A stretch of DNA of 64,000 nt from Vibrio ostreicida (GTDB lineage Bacteria > Pseudomonadota > Gammaproteobacteria > Enterobacterales > Vibrionaceae), in the NCBI RefSeq assembly GCF_013074385.2, contig NZ_JABEYA020000003.1, positions 62,001-126,000 on the forward strand, written 5' to 3'. This document shows positions 1 through 10,000 of the stretch, piece by piece; the stretch's first letter is position 1; each line of letters begins with the position of its first letter. The translations under genes were made by a program, and so were the position numbers. The notes under the pieces were generated by a model. That model was not told the origin of the DNA. It saw only the letters and a list, made by a program, of their open reading frames with translations, and did not search any database.

Positions 1-1071
1 CTCAGAAAATTGCGCGTAGTTGGCGGTAATCGTCCCACCCGATTTGACCTGACAACTTTTCTTTTCATCTCCGGAAACATTATGACCGATGATACCTTTT
101 GCCACATCAATATTGCCCTGAGCCTGAACATCGGCAGATTCAATAAAACCACCGACCGTCAAATTGCCTGTGACCCGCACAACCATGTCTGACTCGATGT
201 CGCCCGTCACCAACACATTCCCTTTGAACTTAATGTGACCGGTTGCCACACCAATGGTAGGAAGACACAACGCGTCTTCAACTTCAACGGTGCGCTCTTT
301 GATCATCGGCATCCCAGAAACCGAAGCAATCAACAAATTGGGGTCATCTGGTGAAATTTCCGATCCCTTTGAGGCTTTAAGCATGGCGTCATTGCCTGAT
401 TGAGGTGGAATGGACGTCCCTTGCACCGTGAGACCCGAAGTGCCTTTTGTTGCTGGAATACGCTTCATCAAACGGGCTTTTTCATCAACGGTGACTGTCT
501 CACCCAAATTAAGCATATCCACCTTACCGTCATCGTTTTCGGTTGGTGCGAGGACTTGTTTGGTAATGTCTTGAACGAGGGGAATAAATTTGGCGTCTTG
601 TCCCTGAATCGGCTCTTTGCCTTTCGCCACGGGCTGGGTAAAGGTTTCACCGGGCTTGAGTTGATGGCTCATCACCAGAATTTTCTTCAATGCGGCTTTA
701 TTGATGCCCTTGGTGATGTGTGCCTGAGCGAGGGCTTGGACAATCTGGGGCCCCCGAAGGGCTTTGCCGCCATAAGCGCCCGTCACAATCATACTGGCCA
801 GCATGTCTTGCTCTGATAAATCGACCTCAACACTTGCGTCGCGCTTTTCGGCAATCGCAAAGCCGACCTGAGCTTCACCTTTGCCTTCTTTGGCGCAGTT
901 AACAAACCGGACAATTTCATCCTGCAACAAATAGAAATTGCTGGCGTTCAGTGCCTCTAAAGCGTCTTCAACACCTTCACTGTCAAATCGACCTTCCAGA
1001 TTCACATCTGGCGTCAATTTTGCGATAACCTGCTGATTATCCTCAGATAAGCTGACTAATTTCTTCCACAT
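1..1071 (-). CDS. FapA-family (DUF342) protein, C-terminus beyond the window
   Basis: The reading frame is open from an ATG at 1069-1071 to the window edge (357 codons), so this is the N-terminal part only. The N-terminal region (about residues 1-200) matches the DUF342/FapA N-domain in character. After about residue 210 comes a glycine/valine-rich stretch (GHIKFKGNVLVTGDIES, VRVTGNLTVGGFIESA) typical of the FapA right-handed beta-helix polymer-like domain. FapA proteins are linked to flagellar assembly in some bacteria, but many members sit with signalling genes. Here it is the last gene of a chemosensory operon on the same strand, 122 bp after the REC-PP2C gene, and no flagellar gene is in view. 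A parS2-type site (1178-1190) lies in that gap. Family assignment is good; the role is unknown. Confidence 0.75.
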   Translation of the reverse strand, partial: MWKKLVSLSEDNQQVIAKLTPDVNLEGRFDSEGVEDALEALNASNFYLLQDEIVRFVNCAKEGKGEAQVGFAIAEKRDASVEVDLSEQDMLASMIVTGAYGGKALRGPQIVQALAQAHITKGINKAALKKILVMSHQLKPGETFTQPVAKGKEPIQGQDAKFIPLVQDITKQVLAPTENDDGKVDMLNLGETVTVDEKARLMKRIPATKGTSGLTVQGTSIPPQSGNDAMLKASKGSEISPDDPNLLIASVSGMPMIKERTVEVEDALCLPTIGVATGHIKFKGNVLVTGDIESDMVVRVTGNLTVGGFIESADVQAQGNIDVAKGIIGHNVSGDEKKSCQVKSGGTITANYAQFSE

Positions 1072-1177
1072 CTACAGCCCACTCTATAAACTATCACCGT
1101 TTCAGTCTATAAAATTAAATTACAATGCTATATACAATTTATAGTAAAATCAGGCATAAGTCACTTATCCCCCCATG

Positions 1178-1190
1178 TTTACACTGTAAA
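1178..1190. promoter_or_regulatory. parS2-type centromere site
   Basis: Perfect palindrome TTTACACTGTAAA between the FapA gene and the REC-PP2C gene. It matches the consensus TTTACANTGTAAA known for ParB2 of Vibrio chromosome 2. The same 13-mer recurs at five other places in this window, and parB2 is encoded at 16870. Confidence 0.85.
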
Positions 1191-1193
1191 TCG

Positions 1194-2888
1194 CTAGACA
1201 ACACCTGGGAACGCGTGATTAGAGTCAAAATTATAAACCACCTTGACACACCTCCCTGCCTTGGAATACTTCATGGATTCACAAAGTTCCGACACCAAAA
1301 CAATCCCTCGTCCATGTGTGGTCGACTTCTCGATGCTTTTTTCATATTTAACATAATCAAAACCGCTGCCGTTGTGTTTCATAACCATCAAAAGCTGACG
1401 TGTACTGGGGTCAAATTGAATCGATAGTGTCACCCACAAATGCTCAGGCATATCGCGCAGTTTATCTTCTCTAAGTTGGTAAAAAGTGAAGAAGCCATCG
1501 GGCTCTTCTTTGATCTTCGAATCTAACTCTAGCAACCCATGTTCAATCGCGTTAGCGAACAGTTCCGATAAAACAGAGCAAACCAAATCCAAGTGATGGC
1601 CTGTAAATAAGCCCATTAAGCATTGCCTAACCTCGCCCATTACACTCACCGATTTCAGCACAGAGGCGGGAAAGTGCAACGTAGATTCAGTCGCGATTTT
1701 GCTGAGATAAAAGCTGGCTGGTTTGGCTTCTACTTCATTGTTGTTCGAAATGGGGAATTGCATGGTCAATATTGACAAGTCATCACCGACATTCCGATTA
1801 GCAAATTTTCTCACTGCATCAAACAACGTTGGAATGGTCGCGCGCTTGACCGCTAATGATGCTTCAAGCCGCTCTTGTCCGAATTGCTCCCTTTCTTCAT
1901 TTTCAGCTTCAATCACCCCGTCGGTATAGCAGACGATTTTCTGATCCGGCTCTAGCTTTAAGTGAACAAGCTCACCTTCAAACTCATGGGGCTTTAATAC
2001 GCCCAAAGGCATATGAGTCGACACCAGCTTACGCAAAATGGCACCGTCTTTATCCAGCAAATAACCATCGGGAAGCCCACCTCCCCACCAAGAGACCTCA
2101 AAACCATTCGCCCGAATTTCAAACACGCTGGCCGCCAGCATCATTCCCATGGGAAGAAAACGGCCTAACACATCGTTAAGCTCTCTAATGATTTCTCCCA
2201 GCGCAAGCCCCTTTGCCGCCATCGAAAAAAAGGCTCGGGTTGCCGGAATAGCCGAGATAGCAGCAGGTAAACCATGCCCCGTTGCATCCGCTATCATGAC
2301 GTAAACACCACCATGGGGACGGTTAGCCACAAGGATGAGATCGCCATTAAACACCGTAGACGGCGTAGAAATATAGTCGACCCCGTAGATGCCTTTCACC
2401 TGAGCGCTCATTTCATCCATTAGGTTGGAAAAAATCGACTCGGCGATCGCATAATCGTACCGCACATGCTCATTGAACTTACTCAGTTCATCACGCTGAA
2501 GCCGCACCTCTTGGTGCATTTTAACGATACGAAAGTGCGCTTGCACTTTAGAGACTAAGATGCTTTTCTCAACGGGCTTGAGGATAAAGTCATCACCCAA
2601 GGACATGCAACGCTCAAATGAATCGAGGTCATCCAGAGCGGTGAGAAAGATGATCGGGATGTGGTGCTGTGGAAACGCCTCCCGAATTTCTTGCGCTGTA
2701 GTAAAGCCATCTTTTATTGGCATCATGACATCGAGCAAGATGACATCCGGCAGCGATGGCATCTCCTCCATGGCCTCAACCACCCCCTCACCACTTTCAA
2801 ACTTGGTCAACTCATCAACGACCTGACTTAACATAGCGCCGCAAAGTTCTCGATTGGTGGCATGATCGTCAACGATTATCACATGCAT
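1194..2888 (-). CDS. Response regulator fused to PP2C (SpoIIE/RsbU-type) phosphatase and RsbW-type HATPase
   Basis: Three modules are readable. Residues 1-120 are a receiver domain with acidic pair D7/D8, phospho-acceptor D53 (LLDVMMP) and K104. About 150-380 is a PP2C-like serine phosphatase with IADATGHGLPAA, CYTDGVIEAE and NVGDDLSIL, including the metal-binding aspartates. About 410-564 is a GHKL ATPase with N-box SELFANAIEHGL and G-box GRGIVLVSEL, as in anti-sigma kinases of the RsbW/SpoIIAB type. A phosphatase and a kinase in one chain would act in opposite directions on an anti-sigma-antagonist. The natural substrate is the STAS protein encoded immediately upstream (2910-3209), 21 bp away. 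The start has an AGGA site 8-9 nt upstream. It corresponds in position to V. cholerae VCA1086 (from memory). Phosphorylation by CheA of the operon is plausible but inferred. Confidence 0.88.
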   Translation of the reverse strand: MHVIIVDDHATNRELCGAMLSQVVDELTKFESGEGVVEAMEEMPSLPDVILLDVMMPIKDGFTTAQEIREAFPQHHIPIIFLTALDDLDSFERCMSLGDDFILKPVEKSILVSKVQAHFRIVKMHQEVRLQRDELSKFNEHVRYDYAIAESIFSNLMDEMSAQVKGIYGVDYISTPSTVFNGDLILVANRPHGGVYVMIADATGHGLPAAISAIPATRAFFSMAAKGLALGEIIRELNDVLGRFLPMGMMLAASVFEIRANGFEVSWWGGGLPDGYLLDKDGAILRKLVSTHMPLGVLKPHEFEGELVHLKLEPDQKIVCYTDGVIEAENEEREQFGQERLEASLAVKRATIPTLFDAVRKFANRNVGDDLSILTMQFPISNNNEVEAKPASFYLSKIATESTLHFPASVLKSVSVMGEVRQCLMGLFTGHHLDLVCSVLSELFANAIEHGLLELDSKIKEEPDGFFTFYQLREDKLRDMPEHLWVTLSIQFDPSTRQLLMVMKHNGSGFDYVKYEKSIEKSTTHGRGIVLVSELCESMKYSKAGRCVKVVYNFDSNHAFPGVV

Positions 2889-2909
2889 AAGCGTTTCCTC
2901 AACTAACCA

Positions 2910-3209
2910 CTATTCAATGGAGAATTTTTTATCGAACCTAGAGATGGTCAAAATCTTTCTCACCTGTGGCAAGGTGTTGGTAATGCGGATCATCCCATCA
3001 TCTTGTTCGAGGTAATTATGCATATTGAGCAACATCCCAAGTCCGGCACTGTCGATATAATCCACCTTGCGCAGATCGATAGTAAATCGGAAATCTTTTT
3101 TATCAGAGTAACAGCGCCTAAAATCCTGTACTAAGTTAAACCCAAACGCCCCTTCAATGGATATAGTCACTTGCTTCGAGTTCGAATCAACTTGAGCTTC
3201 AACCGTCAT
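2910..3209 (-). CDS. STAS-domain anti-sigma factor antagonist
   Basis: 99-residue single STAS domain. The signature VDYIDSAGLGML carries the phosphorylatable serine S54, as in SpoIIAA/RsbV, so this is a competent partner for a kinase/phosphatase pair. That pair is the next gene (REC-PP2C-HATPase, 1194-2888), with 21 bp between them and an AAGGGG ribosome-binding site before the ATG. Unphosphorylated STAS proteins of this type normally bind an anti-sigma factor or, in other systems, a diguanylate cyclase or other output protein. No sigma factor is visible in this window, so the downstream target is unknown. Confidence 0.88.
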   Translation of the reverse strand: MTVEAQVDSNSKQVTISIEGAFGFNLVQDFRRCYSDKKDFRFTIDLRKVDYIDSAGLGMLLNMHNYLEQDDGMIRITNTLPQVRKILTISRFDKKFSIE

Positions 3210-3270
3210 ACAATCCCCTTATTTTTTACAATCAGTATCTAAACTTATACAAACCGTTTCATTTAAAAAA

Positions 3271-4440
3271 TTAAAATAATTCAACTTCACCCTCTTCTAT
3301 CGACTCCTGAGATGCGGCGGGAGCACCACGTTGATCGATACTGGATTTCAGCTCAGACAAAGACTGAATCAACTGTTCCTGATTGACTTTTTTCTCCGCA
3401 TGCGCTGCCAGTAACTCACAAATGTTCTCCAGAAAGCCGACACTGAGTTTCGCGTAGTCCCCCTGTTGAATAATAATATCGGTAAATTGAAGTGCTCGAA
3501 TACCATCACCAACCCGCTGATGCAGTGTGTCGCCAAGCGACTGGATTTTTTGCACTTCCTCTTCGACGGCCTCATTCACTTGCTGAACGCCTTTAAGCAT
3601 TTGGTCTACTTTTTCCTTCGATGAAATCGCTTCAGTCATGTCAATTGACGCCATTTCTCCCACCGTTTTATTAGCCTCTTGGACCGTCTCCTGAGCGATA
3701 TTGATTTCTTTGCCAATTTCACGGTTCAACTCATCAGCTTTCACCGAAAGATTACGCACCTCCTGTGCTACAACAGCAAACCCCCTTCCCGCTTCGCCCG
3801 CTCTCGCAGCTTCAATCGCTGCATTTAAAGCCAGTAAGTTCGTTTGTTCGGATAACCCTCTCACTTGTGCCAACAGTTTAAACACGATATCTAACTTATC
3901 GGACATATCATGAATACTATGAACCGCGGAAATACTTCTTTCAGAGACTTTAATTAACGTGTCGACAAACTCAGTAATGATTGCTTCTGTTTCAGGCAGA
4001 ACTTGAGTTATATCGTAGGTATCTTCTCGGTTCCCTAATAGGTTATCGACCAAATGCTTGGTGATTTCATTTTGTCCTTCGGCTAACCGTTGTAATTCAA
4101 AGAAACTTTCGTTGAGCGTTTCCGCCGATTCATCCACCACACCATGTTGATGATTCAGTGGTTCATTGAGCTGGGTGGTGAGCTGGCGCAAAACCTCACT
4201 CGTACTCTTTGTTAACAACCGGTTATCGCGAGGTGCATCATCGGCCACGGGAGTCAGCGTTTTTCTGTTAACCATCGAATCAACACGTGGGAACACGAAC
4301 CATGGTATAGCGGCCGCGAGGACCGCAATCGCGACATTCGCCATCGAGGACGACAAAGTCATACCAATCGACAATAAAACAATTTGAACGCCTATCGCAA
4401 AACCATAACGGTACCTATAGTCTGTAATTATTTTACTCAT
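3271..4440 (-). CDS. Short membrane-anchored methyl-accepting chemotaxis protein
   Basis: 389 residues. Two hydrophobic segments (about residues 12-32 and 35-50) lie almost back to back, leaving no periplasmic sensor domain. The rest is a cytoplasmic coiled-coil signalling domain with the hairpin tip [19 protein letters not shown] and [14 protein letters not shown]. It probably senses something in the membrane or cytoplasm, or takes its input from a partner. The C-terminus is EGEVELF. The last four residues VELF are identical to those of CheD in the same operon, suggesting both tails dock on a common partner. The gene lies 25 bp after cheB and before the STAS gene. It corresponds in position to V. 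cholerae VCA1088 (from memory). Confidence 0.9.
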   Translation of the reverse strand: MSKIITDYRYRYGFAIGVQIVLLSIGMTLSSSMANVAIAVLAAAIPWFVFPRVDSMVNRKTLTPVADDAPRDNRLLTKSTSEVLRQLTTQLNEPLNHQHGVVDESAETLNESFFELQRLAEGQNEITKHLVDNLLGNREDTYDITQVLPETEAIITEFVDTLIKVSERSISAVHSIHDMSDKLDIVFKLLAQVRGLSEQTNLLALNAAIEAARAGEAGRGFAVVAQEVRNLSVKADELNREIGKEINIAQETVQEANKTVGEMASIDMTEAISSKEKVDQMLKGVQQVNEAVEEEVQKIQSLGDTLHQRVGDGIRALQFTDIIIQQGDYAKLSVGFLENICELLAAHAEKKVNQEQLIQSLSELKSSIDQRGAPAASQESIEEGEVELF

Positions 4441-4465
4441 CGCACTTTCCTGACGTTATATTCTG

Positions 4466-5509
4466 TTACGAGCTTGATTTTAAGCAGTCACAGATGGCCT
4501 GAGGGATCTTTTTTAGATTCAAGACTTGTTGAGCAGCGTCTAATTCTACGGCAACTCTGGGCATTCCCCAGACCACCGAAGACGCTTTATCCTGAGCAAT
4601 TGTCTTGGCCCCTTTTTGCTTCATATTGAGCATGCCGTGAGCGCCATCTTGTCCCATTCCAGTTAAAATTACGCCAATTGAGTTAGCTCCGACCGTCTCG
4701 CAAACCGCATCAAACATCACATCGACAGAAGGTTTGTGCCGATTGACAGCGGGGCTATCATCAAGTTGGCAATATAAGTGGTTTCCCCGTTTTGTGACCA
4801 CCAAATGCTTATCTCCAGGGGCCACATAAGCGCACCCATTAACTAAAGGCGCTTTACTGACTGATAATTCTTTGACTTGAATATCGCTGTTTTCATTTAA
4901 CCGTGCCGCAAACGATGCGCTGAACATTGCGCTAATGTGTTGCGTAATGATAATAGGAGGCAGCCCAGCGGGCAGGGCCGACAAAACTTGATTGACTGCT
5001 TCAGTGCCCCCCGTGGAGGCCCCAATAGCAATCACTTCCACTGACGTTTTATAGCTCTCCGCTTGCACTTTTTTCGCCGGATGATGCTTACTTCTGTCTT
5101 GAAGCACATTTGCACCAGCCGCCATTTTGATCTTGTCGTTAACTAACCCTTTATAGTTGACCATTTCCCCAGTCGCCTCGACACTGGGCTTGGGAAAGTA
5201 GTCCACCGCCCCAAGCGCAAGCGCGGTTAAGGTCGGCTCTGCGCCATGTTGGGTCAAGGTCGAGATCATCACAACAGGCATCGGCCGCAGACGCATCAGA
5301 TTTTTTAGAAACTGAACCCCATTCATCTTGGGCATCTCAATATCTAACGTCAGCACATCTGGGTTATGAACCTTAATAAGCTCCCTCGCTTCAAAAGGAT
5401 CTTCCGCCATCGCCACGACTTCCAGCTCAGGGTCAGAGCTGATCAATTCACAAAGTAATGCCCGAAAAACAGGAGAATCATCCACCACCAACACTTTAAT
5501 TTTTTTCAT
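4466..5509 (-). CDS. cheB: CheB, receptor glutamate methylesterase/deamidase
   Basis: 347 residues, normal length. Residues 1-120 form a receiver domain with D10/D11 and phospho-acceptor D56 ([11 protein letters not shown]). The C-terminal half is the methylesterase: catalytic Ser in [12 protein letters not shown], His in [10 protein letters not shown], Asp in [12 protein letters not shown]. It removes methyl groups from receptor glutamates when phosphorylated by CheA. The start codon overlaps the cheD stop by one base (TAATG), indicating translational coupling. It belongs to the F7-type cluster together with a dedicated CheR and CheD. Confidence 0.96.
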   Translation of the reverse strand: MKKIKVLVVDDSPVFRALLCELISSDPELEVVAMAEDPFEARELIKVHNPDVLTLDIEMPKMNGVQFLKNLMRLRPMPVVMISTLTQHGAEPTLTALALGAVDYFPKPSVEATGEMVNYKGLVNDKIKMAAGANVLQDRSKHHPAKKVQAESYKTSVEVIAIGASTGGTEAVNQVLSALPAGLPPIIITQHISAMFSASFAARLNENSDIQVKELSVSKAPLVNGCAYVAPGDKHLVVTKRGNHLYCQLDDSPAVNRHKPSVDVMFDAVCETVGANSIGVILTGMGQDGAHGMLNMKQKGAKTIAQDKASSVVWGMPRVAVELDAAQQVLNLKKIPQAICDCLKSSS

Positions 5510-6153
5510 TAGAACAGCTCCACATCATCGTCATGTGAACGATGACTTTCTTTGTCCAGCTCGCTGGCATATTTGTCTTCTTGTTGCTGTAAGTGATGCA
5601 CTTCGTTGTACGGAATACGCTTAAGCCAAGCTTTGCCCTTGAGCGGGTCAAACATGATTTTTCTGGGATCGATGCCCCCTAAGTCTTGAGCAACCACCTG
5701 CAATTGTTCTTGCTCAACATACTTAAGAATGAAAGCGATGTTCTTTTCTCCTATCATCGAGTGACGGCCCAACATTTGTGCGCCCCCAAACAACTTCACT
5801 TTGAGCCTGTTTCTTGACGCCCCGCGAGAAATCAAAGCGTTTATCAGCATTTCCATCGCATGACCACCGTAACGTGACGCGACAGACACAACCTCATCCG
5901 GACTCCAGGCATTAATTTCTGAATGATTATGAAAAGGCAATAAAAAGTGATTCATTCCGCCGACCGCTGCAAACTCATCCCAAATACACGCAGAAATGCA
6001 CGACCCTAGACCCGTCGCGATGATCTCGTCTTCAGCGGTACAATACAGCCCGCCAGGAAACACTTTGATCATGTGCTTTTCCTTTTGCGGATGATAAAAG
6101 CGATTAAAGTGGCTATTTTCGTACTTGGGCTTAGTTGCCTTTGGACCGATCAT
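5509..6153 (-). CDS. cheD: CheD, receptor glutamine deamidase
   Basis: 214 residues. The catalytic motif [13 protein letters not shown] holds the nucleophile Cys52, followed by GGMNHFLLP with the active-site His69 and FGGAQML. CheD deamidates receptor glutamines and often binds CheC or CheY, but no cheC is in this window. The ATG at 6153 has an AGGAG site about 7 nt upstream and lies just after the cheR stop. An internal Met at residue 28 would also give a complete domain, but the upstream start is better supported. The protein ends in DDDVELF, repeating the VELF tail of the short MCP two genes downstream. Confidence 0.94.
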   Translation of the reverse strand: MIGPKATKPKYENSHFNRFYHPQKEKHMIKVFPGGLYCTAEDEIIATGLGSCISACIWDEFAAVGGMNHFLLPFHNHSEINAWSPDEVVSVASRYGGHAMEMLINALISRGASRNRLKVKLFGGAQMLGRHSMIGEKNIAFILKYVEQEQLQVVAQDLGGIDPRKIMFDPLKGKAWLKRIPYNEVHHLQQQEDKYASELDKESHRSHDDDVELF

Positions 6154-6161
6154 TGTTGCTC

Positions 6162-7016
6162 CTATTGCTTAACATAAATCGTTTTGCCCAAGTTGCGAAA
6201 CAGGTCACTGCACGACCCTGCACTCTCAGAATGGCCAATAAACAACACACCGTTAGGCTTCAATTGTTGATGAAACCGTCTGATCAGCTTCTCCTGAGTC
6301 GGCTTATCAAAATAAATCATCACATTACGACATGAAATAAGGTCAAATGGATGAGAGAAATCCCAATCCTCCAACAAATTGAGTTGTTTGAATCGAATAA
6401 ACTGCTGTAACTTCTCCGCAATTTTAATATTTCCTCGCTGACTCGCCTTCCCCCTAAAAAAAGACGACTTCAGATATTTTTCAGGAATAGAAGAGATCGC
6501 TTCATCGCTGTAGATACCTTGTTTAGCATGAGCCAAAACCTTGGTATCAAGATCCGTGGCCGTGATTGAGACCTGTCCAAACTGCTTAAAAGCACCGGCA
6601 CAATTCAAGGATGAAACAAAACTGTAGGGCTCTTCGCCTGTGGAGCAGCCCGCAGACCAAATGCTCAGATCCTTCAGCCCCATTTGTTTCCACTCTTTCA
6701 GCATGACTTGTTCTAGAAACTCAAAGTGATGATATTCACGAAAGAACTGGGTTTTGTTGGTCGTCAGGCTGTTGATAAAATTCACTCGTTCTTCGCCATC
6801 TTGCTCAATCTGTGGCTGATAGTCTGAAAAACGTTTGAGGCCCAGCCGCCTCAACTGGCGGCTGACTCTGCCATATACCATGGTCCTCTTTCGATCAGAA
6901 AAATAGATTCCGGCATGCTTATGCATGAACCACTGGATAAATTTAAAGTCTTTGTCCGTCAGTTCAAATTCATTATCCGTTGAATCCTTATCGTTGCGGG
7001 TTAAAACTCTTCCCAT
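6162..7016 (-). CDS. cheR: CheR, receptor methyltransferase
   Basis: 284 residues with an N-terminal alpha-helical domain and a SAM-binding Rossmann domain: [13 protein letters not shown] (residues 120-132), [15 protein letters not shown]. It methylates glutamates of the receptors in this operon using S-adenosylmethionine. The start codon lies inside the last codons of the Aer2-like receptor gene (overlap of 16 bp, 7001-7016), so translation is coupled. The receptor it follows ends in EWEEF, a match to the xWxxF CheR-tethering pentapeptide, which fits direct CheR recruitment. Confidence 0.95.
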   Translation of the reverse strand: MGRVLTRNDKDSTDNEFELTDKDFKFIQWFMHKHAGIYFSDRKRTMVYGRVSRQLRRLGLKRFSDYQPQIEQDGEERVNFINSLTTNKTQFFREYHHFEFLEQVMLKEWKQMGLKDLSIWSAGCSTGEEPYSFVSSLNCAGAFKQFGQVSITATDLDTKVLAHAKQGIYSDEAISSIPEKYLKSSFFRGKASQRGNIKIAEKLQQFIRFKQLNLLEDWDFSHPFDLISCRNVMIYFDKPTQEKLIRRFHQQLKPNGVLFIGHSESAGSCSDLFRNLGKTIYVKQ

Positions 7017-10000
7017 TCTTCCCCGTCCTCGCCCGCGCTTAATCCTGAATTAGCAACGCGCGGTGCACGTATTTCCCTTACGTTGCCTTTCGGTGCACCG
7101 GTATCTGGTCGCTTAGCACTTTCAAATGTCGACACATTGTCGTCACTGGCAAAGAAGTTCATTAGGTGAATAAGCTGCTTACCTTCGTCTTTAAGTGACT
7201 GACTGGCCGCCGAGGTTTGTTCAACCAAAGAGGCATTCTGTTGTGTCATTTCATCCATAGTAGAAATGGCTCGGTTGATTTCATCAATACCCGTGGATTG
7301 TTCGATACTCGAAGACGCAATCTGCGCAATCAATCCATTCACTTTTTCAACCGCTTCCACCAATTCACTGAGCGTTTCTCCAGATTCATCCACCAAACGC
7401 GAGCCTTCATCAACTTTCTCGACACTGTCTTTGATCAGGCCTTTAATCTCTTTGGCCGCCGCAGCACTTCGCTGAGCGAGGTTTCTCACTTCACCCGCGA
7501 CCACCGCAAATCCACGCCCCTGCTCACCCGCTCTCGCTGCCTCTACCGCTGCGTTAAGGGCCAGTAAGTTAGTTTGGAAGGCAATTTCATCGATGACACC
7601 GATAATATCGGCAATTTTCTTGCTTGCGGTGTTAATCTCAGACATCGCTGATACTGCCTGACCAACCACTTCACCGCCTTTGCTGGCTTTTTTGGTTGCA
7701 TCTTCAGCCAGCGTATTTGCGCCTTTTGCGTTGTCTGCATTTTGGCGCACCGTTGCCGTCATTTGCTCCATACTGGCCGCCGTCTCTTCAAGGTTTGAAG
7801 CCTGTGCTTCTACCCGTTGACTAAGATCGTTGTTACCCTCTGCAATTTCCGTCGACGCCGTGGCTACGCGAGCCGAAGATTGGGTAATTTTATCGACCAT
7901 ATTGCGTAAGTTGATGATCGAGGTATTGACGGCATCAGAAAGGCGACCAAATTCACCTTTGTTGTCGTCGTCCATATTCGTATTTAAATCGCCGTCCGCG
8001 ACCCGACTCATGACATCAATACACTGACCAATGGGGGCAACCATAGTATCGAGCAAATTATTGATGCCATCCCCCAGCTCTTTCATAAAGCCGTTATAAA
8101 CGGAGGTATCGATTCGTTCAGCAAATTCACCAGCAATGGCACGCTGAATCATTGCTTCAACTTGTCTTTGCCCATCTTGCTGCTCGGTAATGTCTTCCCA
8201 TTGCAATGCCGGCCCAATATAGTTACCACTGGCATCATGCATGGCGATACAGGTCAGGTTGAACTCCAACCCGCCCACCGCGATATTGGAGGAAAAAGGC
8301 AGGCGATCTGGATTGTTGATGATGTTTCTTTGATGGCTGGGGTTTTTGTGAAAAACATCGATATTTTTTCCCACCAAGTTACTGGCATCAAATCCAGTAA
8401 GCACTTTCTTCAAGTCGTCTTCTCGTGACTTGAGCAAATTGAATAGTGAAGGGTTAAGGTACTGAATAATCCCGTCTTTGTCGGCCATCATAAGATTGGT
8501 TGTCATGCCCTTGACCGCTGAAGCCAAACGTCCAACTTCTTGTTGTTGTGCTCGCTCTTCTGTGACATCTCGCCACTCCAAAGAGTTGCCGATGTAATTC
8601 CCCTTTGAATCCGTCACCGCCGCTACGTTTAACTCAATTTTGATGTCAGCAATGTCGATGTCGGTTTGGAAGGGCAAATTTCCGGGATCCGAGAGCATCT
8701 GCCGTTGATGAGCTGGGTTCTTATGGAACTCGTCTATACACCGGCCCATCAACCACTCTTCGGAAGCCGTGAACCCCGCCCAAACCGTCCGCAAGGTCGC
8801 TTCGTGCTTCCCAAACAGGTCAATGGTTTCTTGATTCGCGTAAGTAATGAAAAAGTCTCTATCTATCATCACCATCGCGGTCTGAGCTTGGTCAACCGCC
8901 GCTCGTAACCTTGCCACCTCATCTTGCTGTGCACGGATGGCCGTGACATCCGACCATTCCAACGTATTACCGATGTAATTCCCCTGCGCATCAGTGATGG
9001 AGGCTACATTAAGTTCAATAATTAAATCCGCAATCTTAATGTCGGTTTTATAAGGGAGGTTATTCGGGTCCGACAGTAGCTTTCTCTGATGAGCTGGGTT
9101 GGTATGGAACTCATCAATGCAGCGCCCCATTAACCACTCTTCAGATGCGGTAAACCCTGACCAAACTGAGCGCAGCGTCGTTTCATGTTTGCCGAATAAG
9201 TCTATTGTCTCTTGGTTGGCGTAGGTGATCAGAAAATCTCGGTCAATCATCACCATGGCGGTTTGGGCCTGATCAACCGCCGCTTGCAATCTGGCCACAT
9301 CGTCTTGCTGAGCTCGGGCGCCCGTGACATCCGACCATTCCAACGTATTACCAATGTAATTCCCCTGCGCATCAGTGATGGAGGCTACATTAAGTTCAAT
9401 AATTAAATCCGCAATCTTAATGTCGGTTTTATAAGGGAGGTTATTCGGGTCCGACAGTAGCTTTCTCTGATGAGCTGGGTTGGTATGGAACTCATCAATG
9501 CAGCGCCCCATTAACCACTCTTCAGATGCGGTAAACCCTGACCAAACTGAGCGCAGCGTCGTTTCATGTTTGCCGAATAAGTCTATTGTCTCTTGGTTGG
9601 CGTAGGTGATCAGAAAATCTCGGTCAATCATCACCATGGCGGTTTGGGCTTGATCAACCGCCGCTTGTAATCTGGCCACATCGTCTTGCTGTGCACGAAT
9701 GCTTGTGACATCTGACCACTCTAAGGTGTTGCCAATGTAATTTCCTTGTGCATCGGTAATAGACGCCACATTGAGCTCAATAATTAAGTCACCAATCTTG
9801 ATATCGGTTTTATGAGGAAGGTTGGCAGGGTCCGACAGTAACTTCCTCTGATGCGCAGGGTTTTGGTGAAATTCATCAATACAGCGCCCCATCAACCAGT
9901 CTTCAGACGCAGTAAAACCAGACCAAACAGAGCGGAAGGTCGCTTCATGTTTGCTAAACAGTTTTAGGGTTTCTTGATTCGCATAGATGATCAAAAAATC

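Noticed and set aside
400..816. 138-codon plus-strand frame
   Set aside because: Antisense to the FapA gene, which has clear beta-helix repeats in the opposite frame.
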